Source of the DNA: Schizophyllum amplum
Lineage: Eukaryota > Basidiomycota > Agaricomycetes > Agaricales > Schizophyllaceae
DNA: 64,000 bases
Direction: 5' to 3'
Assembly (NCBI GenBank): GCA_007026445.1
Contig: VDMD01000017.1
Location: 1-64,000 of the forward strand
In this document: piece by piece, positions 1 to 9,078 of the stretch
How the letters are laid out: every line of letters begins with the position of its first letter
How positions within the stretch are numbered: the stretch's first letter is position 1
Translations under genes and position numbers: made by a program
Notes under the pieces: generated by a model
What the model saw: only the letters and a program-made list of their open reading frames with translations
The model's database searches: none
What the model was told of the DNA's origin: nothing

Positions 1-1188
1 CTGCCTCGAATATTGCCCCCATCGCCACCCACCCGAAACTCTTCGCCCCGAAGACCTTCTCCTTTTGCTTTTGGTACGCCAAGTCCCACGCCAGCCAGGC
101 GCGATGCAGAGCCATCTCAGCGGTGTCATCATCTCGCGCCATCTCCTCTCGTATGCCCTTCACCAGGAACTCAGTCTTCTCCCGCAACTTCGCCATATGA
201 TCTTTCCGCTTGCGCGGCTGCGACGTCTTCTGCACGATCGTTCCGACGATGGCCTCCTCCTCAGTCAGCATGGCCGCCCGTGCTTGTGACAGCGTGGTCG
301 TCGCGCAGATGCTGCGCAAGTCGTTTGCGTAACGTTGGAAAAGTTGGTCGATCGCCTCTTCTTCATCCGACGTCGCCTCGTCAGCGATGTTGATGCCGAA
401 CTGGGCGACATGTTCGTAGAGACGTTCATCGATGGAGTCGAAGCTCAAGTCGGAGAGGGAGGAGTCAGTCACGTCCTTACGGTCGGCTTGACGTTGTCGA
501 CGACGACGAGCGCGTTTGTTCTGCTGTACAATCTTGACCGCTGGAAGGTCGATGGCACGAAAAAGGCGACCAATCGCACGCTGACTTTCGTAATACTTCG
601 CAGATTCGAGTTTGACGGTCTCCGGAGCGTTCCAGTCGGGCTGAAGATGTGCTTAGCTTGTTGTCCCTTCTTTTTTGCGTCATAGACTCATACCTTCGCC
701 TTGAACTTCAGTCTTGGTATCTTGTCTATCTCCACCGGCTGCCCCGATTTTGGGAAATCGACAGCGTCGCTGTGTAGCTGCGACAAAGTCAGGCAGTCCT
801 TGTCGAAGATTGAGAGGTCGGAGCTCTGGTCTGCGATGATCAGCCAGTTAATAGCTATGATACCGAGGACCTATACGAAGGCATGATCAGACGGTTGAAC
901 GGCTAATGCAGAAGCTGGTATATTGTACGCACGTCGAAGTTCATAAAATCCACCACAAAATCGGCGACATCGTTCATGTCGGCGGGGCGGTCCAGCGTCT
1001 TCCGTGGTGCTGCCGTGTAGTCCGCCGCTGCACATGTCTGCTTCGGGCGGAAATCAGAGTATGTGTTCAAAGGAATGAGGTTGTAAACATCGCCATCGAG
1101 ATCACCGCCACCGAGCATGGATGGCAGAGGTCTCTCTCCTACCGTACAATTGTTAGGTGTGTCGTTGGTAGGATTTCCATGTACTCAC
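1..1188 (-). pseudogene. RNA-dependent RNA polymerase, catalytic C-terminal part (severed, and cut by the window edge)
   Basis: This is the 3' part of a cellular RdRP (QDE-1/RDR family), which makes double-stranded RNA for RNA silencing. Reading on the minus strand, exon 1138..933 contains LGGGDLDGDVYNL, whose DLDGD is the catalytic metal-binding motif of the family. Exon 870..694 follows (LGIIAINWLIIADQ, then a segment with AVDFPKSGQP), and exon 640..1 (PDWNAPE, YYESQRAIGRLFRAIDL, then a helical C-terminal region) continues off the left end. The introns 1188..1139, 932..871 and 693..641 are 50-62 bp with GT/AG ends. Nothing upstream of 1188 is RdRP; the sequence changes to transposon there. 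The rest of the gene resumes at 21,353 on the same strand, and the codons join in frame across the missing 20 kb (VVFSVQ, then GERPLPSM). It is called broken because the catalytic motif is separated from its promoter and start codon. Confidence 0.93.
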
Positions 1189-1194
1189 CTTGCA
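1187..1194. repeat. Left target-site duplication of the 20-kb element
   Basis: ACCTTGCA here recurs at 21,345-21,352; with one more flanking C the match is 9 bp (1,186-1,194 and 21,344-21,352). On the RdRP coding strand it reads TGCAAGGTG, which contains the splice donor G|GTGAGT. Eight bases is the favoured length because the element ends then match as GC(C/T)CC. Confidence 0.9.
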
Positions 1195-1240
1195 GCCCCG
1201 GCTACCTAGCTTTTGTACATGATAGATGTAATTATCCTTA
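1195..1240 (+). repeat. Left terminal inverted repeat of the KDZ element
   Basis: About 45 bp. Its inner part, TTTGTACA plus TAGATGTAATTATCCTT, is identical to the complement of 21,300-21,344, apart from a 1-2 base spacer difference. The outermost 15-20 bp are more diverged. Confidence 0.85.
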
Positions 1241-1733
1241 CATAGTATGGGCCTAAGCTGGCAATTTCTTAGACCATTGATCTTTCTGTTCCCTAGACTT
1301 GTCTGATGCCCAGACATGTCTAGGGCCTTCTCAGTGGTGATTTTTTTGCAGTGTAGACTATAGTTGGCTCCAACAGGGTTATTGATACACTGCAGTGCTT
1401 TGTATTTCTCTATGTTGAATACTCTTTGACTGTTTCTCTCTTGTAGATAGAGGTAATGCTCTAGTCAATGCTCTATTCAAAGCCAATCGTCTACGGGTGT
1501 TGTGTTTATTATGACCCATCCTTGCTCAGTATCTAAGTGGTCTATGCTACCGAGCCATGTTGTCTGCAACTCTCCGGAGTTCATCCGCATCTGCATCATG
1601 AAGAATGTACGTCATAGTGGTCAGCATAAGCCAGGGCAGAGCAACATGCGGATAGCCGACCTCTCAGGTCGCATCATGCAAATTTGGTGCTTTTCGTAGG
1701 AAGTCAAGTGAGAGTTTTAGCTCTTCCGACATA
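1241..1733. other. Left subterminal region, no gene seen
   Basis: AT-richer than the rest of the element. It contains short reiterated CTAG-containing words and the subterminal motif at 1,311-1,330 that is inverted near the right end. Such regions usually hold transposase-binding sites; that role is inferred. Confidence 0.5.
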
Positions 1734-2222
1734 TCACGGCCCCAGTCGTCCCATATAATGAGGGCAACAAGTACGGACTCCAACATGGGTAGGCCGGGAG
1801 TCCAGAAGGAGTTTGAGGGGCTTCTGAAGCTTTCCGAGCGAGTACCTGTCTGTGCCGAAGCACAGTGAAAGGTGCGTCAGAATCGGGAGACGCTCCGCTG
1901 CTGCCCCACTAGGCGTAAGGCAGACAAGCAGGTTCACCCCTGCATATATGATATCAGCTATCTTCACATTTGTGCCATAATCGTCGAGATCAGAAGGTGC
2001 TAGAGCAAAATAACCAGTGATCCGTCCAGTGGAAACGGTGAGCCCCACACTAGACTCACGATGAACCGGAGTCGTGCCTGATAGGGGCATTTTATTGGGG
2101 GAGTGATTTCTGCTGTTCAAGGTACCAACGGCACTACACTGTAACCAACTAGCTGGCAACAGAAGGGTAACCAAGGTACTTGTTCCGAACCTTAAGCTCT
2201 GCAAACAAAAACAAAAAAACAC
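1734..2222 (-). CDS. Orphan ORF of about 150-160 codons inside the element
   Basis: An open frame of 162 codons without a recognisable family. The first codons are poly-T derived and end in a TTTGCAG that looks like a splice acceptor, so the true coding part may begin at about 2,195 as a last exon. The middle has a plausible protein-like stretch (TGRITGYFALAPSDLDDYG). No partner exon was found upstream, because the tRNA-like sequence and minisatellite lie there. It may be a decayed cargo gene or a chance ORF. Confidence 0.25.
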   Translation of the reverse strand: MFFCFCLQSLRFGTSTLVTLLLPASWLQCSAVGTLNSRNHSPNKMPLSGTTPVHRESSVGLTVSTGRITGYFALAPSDLDDYGTNVKIADIIYAGVNLLVCLTPSGAAAERLPILTHLSLCFGTDRYSLGKLQKPLKLLLDSRPTHVGVRTCCPHYMGRLGP

Positions 2223-2228
2223 AAAAAA
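2222..2228 (-). terminator. T7 run, possible Pol III terminator of the tRNA-like unit
   Basis: On the minus strand a run of seven T lies about 20 nt past the end of the tRNA-like sequence. This position and length suit RNA polymerase III termination. Its function is inferred. Confidence 0.35.
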
Positions 2229-2248
2229 ACGACTGATTGTTGGACAGT

Positions 2249-2326
2249 GTGAACGAGGGGATTCGAACCCGCAACCGCTGCCAAGTTTTAAGATACCAAC
2301 GGCAGCTGTGTTACCGCTACATTCAC
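2249..2326 (-). tRNA. tRNA-like sequence (probable tRNA pseudogene or tRNA-derived SINE head)
   Basis: On the minus strand the ends GTGAATG and CGTTCAC pair over 7 bp (one G-U). GGTTCGAATCC is a good B box/T-loop, and GCTGCC pairs with GGCAGC as an anticodon-type stem around an 18-nt loop. The D arm is short and poorly paired, the T stem has a mismatch, and no confident anticodon can be named. A run of seven T follows about 20 nt after the acceptor stem, as in a Pol III terminator. It is therefore a candidate Pol III unit, but not a convincing functional tRNA. Confidence 0.4.
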
Positions 2327-2389
2327 TACTAAGTCAGGAAATCATATGGCCTGTGAGATGAGAGCAACCCATGTCTCCAGACAAAGCTA

Positions 2390-3435
2390 GCTCAAACATG
2401 TGTAGAAGAAGCTACACATAGCATAGCACCACTAGATCAAGCTACAATACAAGGCAGCTAGAACGAGCTACAGGGCAATGTATCTAGAACAAGCTAGAGA
2501 TGAGCTATCTGAGAAGATCTATAGGGCATGTACCTAGAAAAAGCTACATCGAGGCCCACAGAGAAAGCTAGACAATAAACTGACTAGAAAAAGCTACTCA
2601 ATTACATCCCTAGAAAGATCTAGAACCAAGGTGTCTAGGAAAAGCTAGAAGCAAGGGGGCTAGAAAAAGCTAGAAGCGAGGTGGCTAGAAAGAGCTAGAA
2701 GCGAGGTGGCTAGATAAAGCTACACGCTAACCTAACTAGAAAAAGCTACGTGCTAACCTGCCTAGAAAAAGCTACGTGCTAACCTAACTAGAAAAAGCTA
2801 CGCGCTAACATGCCTAGAAAAAGCTAGAAGCGAGGTGGCTAGAGAAAGCTACGCAACCAGGTGGCTAGAAAAAGCTACGCGCTAACATGCCTAGAAAAAG
2901 CTACGCGCTAACCTGCCTAGAAAAAGCTACGCGCTAACCTGCCTAGAAAAAGCTACCCGCTAACCTAACTAGAAAAAGCTACGCGATCAGGTGTCTAGAA
3001 AAAGCTACACGCTAACCTAACTAGAAAAAGCTACCCGCTAACCTAACTAGAAAAAGCTACGCGATCAGGTGTCTAGAAAAAGCTACACGCTAACCTAACT
3101 AGAAAAAGCTACGCGCTAACATGCCTAGAAAAAGCTACACGCCAACCTAACTAGAAAAAGCTACGTGCTAACCTGCCTAGAAAAAGCTACGTGCTAACCT
3201 AACTAGAAAAAGCTACCCGCTAACCTAACTAGAAAAAGCTACGCGACCAGGTGGCTAGAAAAAGCTGCGCGACAACCTGCCTAGAAAAAGCTAGACATGA
3301 GGTCTCTAGAAAAAGCTACGCGACGATCCATGTAGAAAAAGCTACAAGTGAGGTCTCTAGAAAAAGCTACGCGACGACCCGTGTAGAAAAAGCTGGGAGT
3401 GAGCTGACTAGAAAAAGCTAATATCTTGCAATGTA
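2390..3435 (+). repeat. Minisatellite of about 26-bp units, CTAGAAAAAGCTA plus a variable spacer
   Basis: Roughly 38-40 head-to-tail units. The invariant part is CTAGAAAAAGCTA and the spacer is mostly CGCGCTAACCTGC or a close variant. Units become irregular toward the left (2,390-2,560) and homogeneous between about 2,730 and 3,270. Each core is an imperfect palindrome (TAG...CTA). The array lies about 1.2 kb inside the left end of the element. Similar subterminal arrays in other transposons bind transposase; that role is inferred here. Open frames through it are translations of the repeat, not genes. Confidence 0.95.
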
Positions 3436-3807
3436 ACATAGCTTGACTTACTTTTGTGAGCCCGGTTCTGCGGAAAACATCGCCCTCAGGGCGATTGGTA
3501 TGTGCGTCGTCACCGGAGGTGAGGGGGGCCCTATCTGCCATGCGTTGACTGACGGGGTCCCTCACCTTGGTGCCAAACCATTCAACGCCTTACAAGTCAG
3601 GGGAGTCATGCGATGTATTATCCCGATCCTGCGGGTAAACGAAGATACAAGAAAGCGGGCCGGTATGTGTGGGATGGGGGCTGCACGGCGTTGTGTGAAT
3701 ATACAAAAAATACAAGAAATACGTGAGTGTCCGGGGCACGCAGAAGTCCAAGAAATAAAGCGATCGTCCAGAGCACGGGGCGGCGGCAAAGAAGCTGGGG
3801 AGGCGCC

Positions 3808-6800
3808 TCAGGCAGGGCGTGCGTGCTCCAACTGCTCGCGCCCAGCCTCGGACGTGTCCCACGAGCGCCGGGGCGGCGGAATTGCACGCCGCTTGAACTG
3901 GTGCCACATAACGCGGACATAGAAACGAATGATGTTCGTCTCTAGCCACCAAGCCTCCTTCTGCGTGATGTCACCCTGAGTCTGCCAGAAGCGCAGCTTC
4001 GTTGGCAAGGGCGGGTCCCAGTCAAGCATGATGTAGCTCAGCGCGGCGACGTAGTCGAACCGCTCGTACCAACGACGATCCACCAGACCAGTATGCTCCA
4101 GGCCATATCCCCTGACGGCAAGAACATCAACACTGTCGAAAGTGCTGGGATGGAACAGGTTGCGGAAGCGCCAAACCTCCTCCGCCGGGGTGATCACGAT
4201 GGTGCGGACGCGACGGTCGAGATCCAGCAGGTCTTTGCGGAACCCGAGCTCCTGCAAGCGCCACAGAGCACCCTTCATGGCCCATGAGGAGGGAAGCCGG
4301 CCGGGCAGTGTCAGTTCACCGCAGACGGTGTACGGCTGTTGCAGCCGCACTTCCAACGCCGCGAAGTCTACATCCGAGCCGAAGAGGCCGCGCAGGTGCT
4401 CCATCGTCCGCTGTACGTTGCCGCCCTGAGAGCGGAGGTTGACGTGCGCGTTCAGGATGTCTTTCCAGTCTTGCGTGCTGAGCTTCAGCGGCTGCTCGGA
4501 GCCGTCAACGTGAGCATCCGGCGTGTTGTCGTCGTCGGCATCGGCGGCTGGCGGGGGTGCTGCGATGACATGGCAGCAGCAACGAGATGGATGGCAGCGA
4601 CAGCCGGGGCAAGCGGCGGCGGCGACAGTCAGGTCCGCTGCAGGAGCGGCCGCAGGAGCAGCGACGGGTGGCGGCTGGCTGGCGAGCCCTTGACCTGCGA
4701 AGGAATCTTCGTCTAAGGGCGCCCTCCGCGCGTTGTTGAGGACCCCGGCCTCAAGGATGATCCAAGCTTGAAGATACCGCGCACACTTTTCGTTCGTCTT
4801 TGGACCCGTGATCAGGCCAGGCTTGGGGAACGCACGATGCTCGTCGCCCTGCTTCTGCTCGGTGAACCAGTTTGGCTGAATGGAGTCAATCTCCAATTCC
4901 CATGCAATGGGAGGCTTGGGCAGATCATGCTCCGGATGACCTAGCATGCCAGAGAAAGTCAGCAAAACAAGCCAAGGGAAGAAAAGCCAGAACAATACTC
5001 ACGAGCTTGCGGGGCGTACCGAACTCTATGCACGCCTACAGGCCCTCGATAGAGGCGCTCGCCAGTTCTCCCCCAGTGGCCTTGCCCTGCATTCGCTGTG
5101 GAGCCAACAGCAGACGTCGGCGGCGCACCGCTGTCAGATGCCCTTGACGGCAGAGCCGACAATGGACTTGGTGGGGGTGCAGCCGTGCTTGGTGTCGAAG
5201 CTGTACTAGATGTCGACACCAAGGCCGTACCAGACGTTGATGCCCCGGCCGTACCAGATGTCGATGCCCAGGCCGTACCAGACGTCGACGCGTATCCAAG
5301 AGCCGGAGCAGCGCGGACCGAACTCAACGATGATCCTCCATCAGGCTCGGGCGAAGCGAAGGGTACGTCCGCCAGCGAGTCTTGCAGGTATCCAGCATCG
5401 GAGTCTTCGACATCCATCCGCGGCAAGCTAAACACTGCATCTGTCGACTCACGGGGAGGGGCGCGATCCAAATCAGCCGTTATATACGCCGCCTGGGGCT
5501 GGAGGTACTCGAGCGGGCGCTCGACGGATACACCATATGCGGGGCGTGCCGCGCCGTGAAAGGCGAGTGGGTCCCTGTTGTCGACCACCGACAAATCGTC
5601 AGCAAAGGGGGTGTTGACGGCGATGCGAAGAGTGCCGTAGCGATGCATCTGCTTCAGGCGATATGGGTCTGTCGGGCATCCCTGGAAGATGTAGGGGAGA
5701 TTGTCCGGATGACGGCCGGTCTCTGCCATCTGTTCCGGCGTGCGCATGGAGCGCAGCAGCCTGACGTGGGGAACACCTCGCTTTTCCTCCGACAGGATTT
5801 GCCTGCACATCGTCGGAGTCAACTCCAGCACGTACCACACAGGCACTCCGGCTCTGTGAAGGAGCGCGACATCCTCAGGGCGCGTTGTGACCGCGCCGAG
5901 CACCCAGCGCACAGAATATACGGCTGGCGGGTCCGCCACACCCGTCAGGATGGGCTGAACCTCGTACACGAAAGTCATCATCCCCTTGAGCTCGAGCCAC
6001 AGACGTTGGGCCTCGCGCGCCATGAAGAAAGCACGTTTGGTGGACATGCCGATTGAGGTCATGCGCCCCACGACGTGGAAGAGGGACATCTCCAGACCGC
6101 GCGCCCAAGCCATCGGCGGAAGATTGTTCGCCCTGCAGTACGCCAGATAGTCGTTGGTTTTCTTCCGCAGCGGTTTGACCAGCTGCGTCAGATGCAATGC
6201 CGTGGACTCTTTCAGAATGACCTGCCCAGTAGACCCCTCCAGCTGCCCCAGAACATCTTCAAACCATCCCTCCGGGTTCTCCCACATAATACGCGTTGGG
6301 TTCGCGCGGGAGAGCGGCTTGCGGGGAATGCAGGCGAGATGGGGTGCAAAACCCGGCAGGTAGTACGTCGGCACCCGCGTCATGTCCTCCGCGCCGAAGC
6401 AGCCGTCGATGCGCTGGCGTAGACGATGCGTCGAGTCGTCCGCGTCTGCGATGCACGGGATGTAGCCCGCGTTGGGGGTCATAGCGATGTAGCGTCCTGA
6501 CGGGAAGAAGCCGGCGATGCGGAAGTCGAATGCCGCCTCGGATGCTATGCATCGTTAGCAGAGGCAACTTCTATCACAGTTCACAACTCACGCTGGGGGG
6601 CATTCCGAAAGGCGTCCACCTCGAAGCGATAGTTGAGCATGAACCCTTCAGGGGAACATACGACGGGCGCCGGATTGAGCGCAATGGCGGGGGGATTGTG
6701 TTCGACAATGCAGCGGAGGTACTCCGTTTCTGCATCCCGTTCCCGGTCCCAGTAGAGCACGCGGGGTACAGCCTGCGCGATGAGGATGAGTACGGAGGTG

Positions 6801-7801
6801 GTTACGAGACCTGAATACTTACATGTTCCTCAAGGGTCATACATTCCGGGCCACCATAATCTCCTTCCTCTAAGCGAGCACGCTTGTAGTTCACCTCCAA
6901 GGGAGACGCGGGGGTGGGCGCCCCCCTGCGCTTAGATGCTGTACTGCCGCTCGCTGGTGTCCGCGGTGGAAGATGCTGGACGGTGCTCTGCACGTCTTCA
7001 GCGTCGGCCGCAGTTAGATTGAACAGCACGCTCACCTCGCTCATCGCCTCCTCACTCTCCTCCACCTCGTCCTCGCCGTCATCATCCACTCCCAGCCGCG
7101 CAGGGGGTATGCGCTGCGCATCGTCGTACTCCAACTTCACCCGACGCAGTTGCTGCAAGTGCTCGTCGTCCTCGTCGCAGTCAGCATCTGAACCCCCGTC
7201 TTCGTGCTCTTCCTACGGCATCGTTAGTGTATGCCGCCAGCACATGGACGGTGTGACGTACCTGCTGCTGCGCGGGCGGTACATCCTCCGCATTGCGCAT
7301 CGCAGTGTCTGGCGCAGGGGCGGGCGCATGAGCCGGGGAGATCGGTCTCTGCTCGCTCGACGGCGAGATCATCCCGGCCATTGTCTCCCCGGCCTCCTGC
7401 GCTTGCATCTGCCGGCGCCTTTCCTTCCACTCCTGCAGGGTCCACCGCCTCACCGCAGGGGTCTCGTTAGAGCGCTCAGCGTCTTGCGCGGCCGCAGCTT
7501 CCTCAACCGCGGCGTGGCGTGCGTCCTCCTCCAGGTCCATGAGGTCCTCTCGCTCGAGCTCCTGCTGACAACGAACGAGCTCGTCCTCGCGCTCAACCTT
7601 CTCGTCGGCGGTGAGTTGGTCGAAACCCCTCCGGAGGCGGGCGCGCGTCTCCTCCATGATGTCCTGGTGCATGAGAACGCGTCCGGTGCGGGCGGACCTG
7701 CGAGCAGCTATGGCGTACTGCGCCCGGCATTCTTCTTCCGTGAGGCGGGTGGCTGGAGGGCGGAAGACCATGCCGTCCTGGAGACGCATAGAGTGCGACA
7801 T
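3808..7801 (-). CDS. Large element-borne protein of unknown function, 1,261 aa
   Basis: Five exons: 7801..7262, 7212..6823, 6772..6592, 6544..5003 and 4940..3808. The introns are 47-62 bp with GT/AG ends and the reading frame is unbroken (3,786 nt). The start ATG at 7801 begins MSHSMRLQDG. The N-terminal third is charged and coiled-coil-like (Glu/Arg-rich). The second exon is acidic with a KRRGAPTP basic patch. The central part holds conserved-looking segments such as LNYRFEVDAFRNAP, RIAGFFPSGRYIAMTP and LLHRAGVPVWYVLE. A low-complexity TSGTA repeat region follows, then a Trp-rich C-terminal domain. From memory, the segment around HRAGVPVWYV resembles multi-copy, unannotated Agaricomycete proteins, but I cannot name a family or function. 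It is transcribed away from the transposase and shares a divergent control region with it. An intact frame over five exons suggests an active cargo gene. Confidence 0.8.
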
Positions 7802-8014
7802 TGCGAGCCCAAGCGCGGGTGGAACCTTGAGTTGCGGGTGTCGTGGAGGAATGGTAAGATGCCCAGGCCGGCGGGGGCGGGACGAAGGGGGGAGAAGGCG
7901 GAGAGAGAGAGTGTGACGCTGCGACCGAAGCGATCGTCCAGTACGAGGACACCGTCAGACGGATGGCGGGTCTGTGTGGGGGGCGTAGCGCGATGTCCGA
8001 GCGGGTCTTGACGG

Positions 8015-8044
8015 GTTCGTGAGGCTAGCAAATGCCGCACGAAC
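8015..8044 (-). repeat. Constant-loop hairpin 1
   Basis: Stem GTTCGTGAGG pairs with CCGCACGAAC with one A-G mismatch. The loop is exactly CTAGCAAATG, the complement of CATTTGCTAG. The stem is unrelated to those of hairpins 2-5. Confidence 0.8.
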
Positions 8045-8049
8045 AGACG

Positions 8050-8073
8050 CGCGTGTCTAGCAAATGACACGCG
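8050..8073 (-). repeat. Constant-loop hairpin 2
   Basis: Stem CGCGTGT pairs perfectly with ACACGCG around the loop CTAGCAAATG. It lies 5 bp after hairpin 1 with the loop in the same orientation. Confidence 0.8.
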
Positions 8074-8510
8074 AATCTACCGCAGAAGGCGTCTGGCGGG
8101 CTGAGGACGGGTGGGACGGCGCTGAAAGCCACGTTGAGCGCGGCGTTTAGGGCGAGCGGATGACTTACCTGAGCGCGCTGGACAGTGGGGGAGCAAAGAA
8201 GGCGGTGGGGAACGACGCTGACTTGCGCAGGGACTCGGCGACGGCGACGACGATGAAGGAGGAATCTGGGAAGATGTTTGTTGACGCTTGCTTGCCTCGC
8301 CCGGCGCGGCGCCGGCTTTGTCATGCGTTGGCTCTGTTTGGTATCACGGCTTCCGGCACGACTGCTCCGCAGAATTTTCTAGGGACTTGCGTGTTCGTTG
8401 TCGTCCGCCTCCCGCTGCCGCCGCCGCCGTTGTCGCTCGGCCTCCCTCCTCCTCGCTCATTCCGCCCCATATCTCTGTATGCATACCGCCATCCGACCGA
8501 CGACCGTGCG

Positions 8511-8540
8511 CATCGGCCCTCATTTGCTGGGGGGCCGATG
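8511..8540 (+). repeat. Constant-loop hairpin 3
   Basis: Stem CATCGGCCCT pairs with GGGGCCGATG, with a T-G wobble next to the loop. The loop is CATTTGCTGG, one base different from the common CATTTGCTAG. Its orientation is opposite to hairpins 1 and 2. Confidence 0.8.
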
Positions 8541-8544
8541 CTGA

Positions 8545-8572
8545 GGCAGTCCTCATTTGCTAGGGGACTGCC
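8545..8572 (+). repeat. Constant-loop hairpin 4
   Basis: Stem GGCAGTCCT pairs with GGGACTGCC, with a T-G wobble next to the loop CATTTGCTAG. It lies 4 bp after hairpin 3 in the same orientation. Confidence 0.8.
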
Positions 8573-9078
8573 GGCGCAGGCGCTCGATTGCGCTACGTTC
8601 TATCGTTCAGACGAAGGACGTCTACGCGTCGGTCCTGCGCCTCTGCTGAAGACGGGCTCCCGTGCGCTTTTGAGGCATCGGCGGTTGACCTTGACGCGAG
8701 TGCAGTGATGGCAAGCGGCGCACCTTCTCAAGGTTCTGACGTACCGTTAGCGCTGTTCGTGTTCGCGCAGCGGTCGGTGGACATTGCGCCCGCTTGATTC
8801 CAATTCTGTCAATTGTATAGCCTGCTTGTGGCCGGCTCTCTACAGCATCAATCGCGCACTCGGACGCGCTTGGGATAATCGCGGAGCGCACGCTGTTCCA
8901 GGACCAACAAGGTGAGCGCATTGTTCTGTTTATGGCTACCCCGCCTCGGAACTAAAAGATTTTGCTTCCGCGGAAATAAGACCCCGTGGACGTAGGCACC
9001 CGTCAAAGCCACACGGAGCCAGATGTACCATCGATTATTCGTAAGTTGTTATCGCTCGATCTCATTCTGACGCTCACA

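Larger units (their letters stand above)
7802..9078. promoter_or_regulatory. Divergent intergenic region between the 1,261-aa gene and the transposase
   Basis: 1.28 kb separates two start codons pointing away from each other, so both promoters should lie here. It contains four of the five constant-loop hairpins: a pair at 8,015-8,073 and a pair at 8,511-8,572 in the opposite orientation. GC content is high. An open frame at 8,160-8,708 has no recognisable similarity and crosses two hairpins, so I do not call it a gene. Confidence 0.55.

Noticed and set aside
3281..3565. Minus-strand ORF with repeated RRVAFSRDL-type units
   Set aside because: It is a translation of the 26-bp minisatellite, with no independent coding evidence.
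8160..8708. 182-codon ORF in the divergent promoter region
   Set aside because: Low complexity, no family, crosses two hairpins and lies between two clear divergent starts. Its SFARG reading is a by-product of the hairpin loop.
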